From Planctomyces sp. SH-PL14 (GTDB lineage Bacteria > Planctomycetota > Planctomycetia > Planctomycetales > Planctomycetaceae), in assembly GCF_001610835.1 (NCBI RefSeq), contig NZ_CP011270.1, forward strand, positions 930,001-994,000: a stretch of DNA of 64,000 bases. Direction: 5' to 3'. Below, in pieces: positions 62,677-64,000 of this stretch. The first letter of the stretch is position 1, and every line of letters starts with the position of its first letter. Made by a program: the position numbers and the translations under genes. Below the pieces are notes generated by a model. That model saw nothing but the letters and a program-made list of their open reading frames with translations, did no database searches and was not told the origin of the DNA.

Positions 62677-64000
62677 TCAGAAAAGCTCCGTAATCGGAGC
62701 GCCGCACGGCAGGATCGGGTGCGGGCGGCCGGCGTGGTCGACGGTTTCGCGGGTGACATCGACGCCGAGGTGGCGGTAGATCGTCGCCAGCATGTCCTGG
62801 ACGATCTTGGGGTTGTCCTGCGGGATCGCGCCGTTGCGGTCGGAGCTGCCGACGACGCGGCCCCCTTTCACTCCGCCCCCGGCGACGGCGACGCTCATGA
62901 CCTGCGGCCAGTGGTCCCGGCCGGCGGCAGCGTTGATCCGCGGCGTTCGGCCCATTTCTCCCCAGGCCACGACAAGGGTGGTCTCCAGCAGCCCGCGCTC
63001 GGAGAGGTCTTCGATCAGCGCGGAGTAGGCCTGGTCCCACCGCGGAAGAAAACCGTTCTGGAGCGACCAGAAGTTGTCTTCGTGCGTGTCCCACCAGCGG
63101 CAGTCGACCGTCACCAGCCGCACCCCCGCCTCGACGAGCCGCCGGGCCAGGAGCATCCGCTGCGGCCAGTTTGGGGCGTCGCCGCCAGCCCGGACGCGGG
63201 ACATGTACTGTCCGAAGAACCCATATCGCTGGCGGACCGCGGCTGTCTCGGAATCGAGATCGAAGGCCTTCTGAACGGCGGTCCCCGCGAGCAGTTCAGA
63301 CGCCTGCCGGTGGAACTCGTCGACGGAGTCCATCGACGCCGTGCCGCCTCGGCGCTTCAGAGCATCGAGGTTCTCCATCAGCCGCCGACGGTCCTGCATC
63401 CGGTCGGTCGAAACCGCTTCCAGCAGGCGGAGGTTCGGAACGACGAATGGCTGTGACGAGGCGGGATCGGCCTGCGTCTCGAAGGCGTCCCAGCGGGAGC
63501 CGAGATACGCCGGGCTTGTCCCGGGGACATGCCGCGGCACCATGACGTAGGCCGGCATCTGGGGGTTGAGCGACTGGAGCTGCCGCTTGATCTGCGAACC
63601 GATACTGGGCGAGACGTTGATGTCGGGGATCGGCCCCGGCGGATGGCCGGTGAAGCAGACCTGGTCCCCGGTCGAGTGGTCGAGGCGGCCGTCCTCGGGG
63701 CGATAGTGCATGCTCCGGATGATGGACCATTTGTCCATGATCTTCGCCGACCGCGGCAGGTGCTCACTCACCTGAATCCCCGGCACGGCGGTGTCGATCG
63801 GGGAAAACTCTCCGCGGATCTCGACCGGGGCCTGCGGTTTGGGATCCCAGGTCTCGAACTGGCTCGGGCCGCCGCGCATCCAGAGGATGATGACCGACCG
63901 GTCGCGGCGGGCCGCCGCTCCGTGGGCCGCTTCGTGGGTGAGGAGTTGTTCGAGCGTCAGCCCGCCCGCGCCGAGCATCCCGATCCGGAGGAGCCCGCGA
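62677..64000 (-). CDS. DUF1501 family protein (5' partial)
   Basis: The frame runs off the right edge: codons before ATG 63978 read RGLLRIG and join MLGAGGLTLEQLL to form the usual twin-arginine-type signal of DUF1501 proteins, so the true start is outside the window. About 440 residues are visible. Family landmarks are ILWMRGGPSQFETWDPKP, SMHYRPEDGRLDHSTGDQ, VVAWGEMGRTPRIN, GRDHWPQVM and the terminal HPILPCGAPITELF. It has an alkaline-phosphatase/sulfatase-like fold. DUF1501 genes often pair with a DUF1549/DUF1553 gene, which would lie just outside the window. Confidence 0.9.
   Translation of the reverse strand, partial: RGLLRIGMLGAGGLTLEQLLTHEAAHGAAARRDRSVIILWMRGGPSQFETWDPKPQAPVEIRGEFSPIDTAVPGIQVSEHLPRSAKIMDKWSIIRSMHYRPEDGRLDHSTGDQVCFTGHPPGPIPDINVSPSIGSQIKRQLQSLNPQMPAYVMVPRHVPGTSPAYLGSRWDAFETQADPASSQPFVVPNLRLLEAVSTDRMQDRRRLMENLDALKRRGGTASMDSVDEFHRQASELLAGTAVQKAFDLDSETAAVRQRYGFFGQYMSRVRAGGDAPNWPQRMLLARRLVEAGVRLVTVDCRWWDTHEDNFWSLQNGFLPRWDQAYSALIEDLSERGLLETTLVVAWGEMGRTPRINAAAGRDHWPQVMSVAVAGGGVKGGRVVGSSDRNGAIPQDNPKIVQDMLATIYRHLGVDVTRETVDHAGRPHPILPCGAPITELF

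Overview
The window is high-GC DNA from a planctomycete (Planctomycetota, probably Planctomycetales). The support is the gene content: two DUF1559 pilin-like proteins, a DUF1501 protein, two DUF1080 (3-keto-disaccharide hydrolase) proteins, one of them fused to a PVC-type heme domain, BatA/vWA proteins, and an ECF sigma factor paired with a membrane anti-sigma-like protein. No rRNA, tRNA, CRISPR array or prophage was seen. All calls come from reading translated frames and motifs by eye; no database search was run.

Layout. 1-17.4 kb: an archaemetzincin-like protein cut by the window edge, a radical SAM protein, a BatA/vWA protein, folC overlapping a dihydroorotase gene, a HerA-like ATPase, archaeal-type phosphoglycerate mutase, a Cys-rich membrane peptide, a secreted trypsin-like protease, a DUF3500 protein, and the vWA-lspA-hypothetical cluster. 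17.4-30.5 kb: the heme-domain/DUF1080 protein, the ECF sigma/anti-sigma pair, a HEAT-repeat lipoprotein, a double-DUF1080 protein and a complete IS4-type insertion sequence. 30.5-43.7 kb: fabF-pdxJ, a DCC-family protein, a sulfatase-modifying-factor-like lipoprotein, a Kef-type antiporter, MarR-DUF1398, an HD hydrolase coupled to an M20 amidohydrolase, three tandem paralogous membrane proteins, leuC and dps. 43.7-64 kb: an SGNH-like protein, thiL, a TIM-barrel isomerase, a BshC-like protein coupled to a large membrane protein, pyrB with a degenerate dihydroorotase, a PfkB kinase, epmB, purN, two DUF1559 genes with a small lipoprotein, pheT (short form), and a DUF1501 gene cut by the window end.

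Metabolic links: pyrimidine synthesis appears twice (an apparently competent dihydroorotase beside folC, and pyrB with a dihydroorotase-like partner lacking metal ligands). Folate, purine (purN), leucine (leuC), vitamin B6 (pdxJ), thiamine (thiL) and fatty-acid (fabF) genes are scattered singly rather than in large operons.

The most striking non-coding content is two families of dispersed intergenic repeats. Family B is an element of about 320-345 bp, present in seven copies on both strands. It is bounded by two mutually inverted GC-rich hairpins and has further hairpins inside. Family A consists of inverted-repeat pairs built on a CACCAAG/CACAAAGG or CACAGAGG theme, mostly at gene 3' ends. 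One B copy lies between the arms of an A pair, and another is split by the IS4-type element with an 11-bp target duplication. That gives a relative order of insertion (A, then B, then IS).
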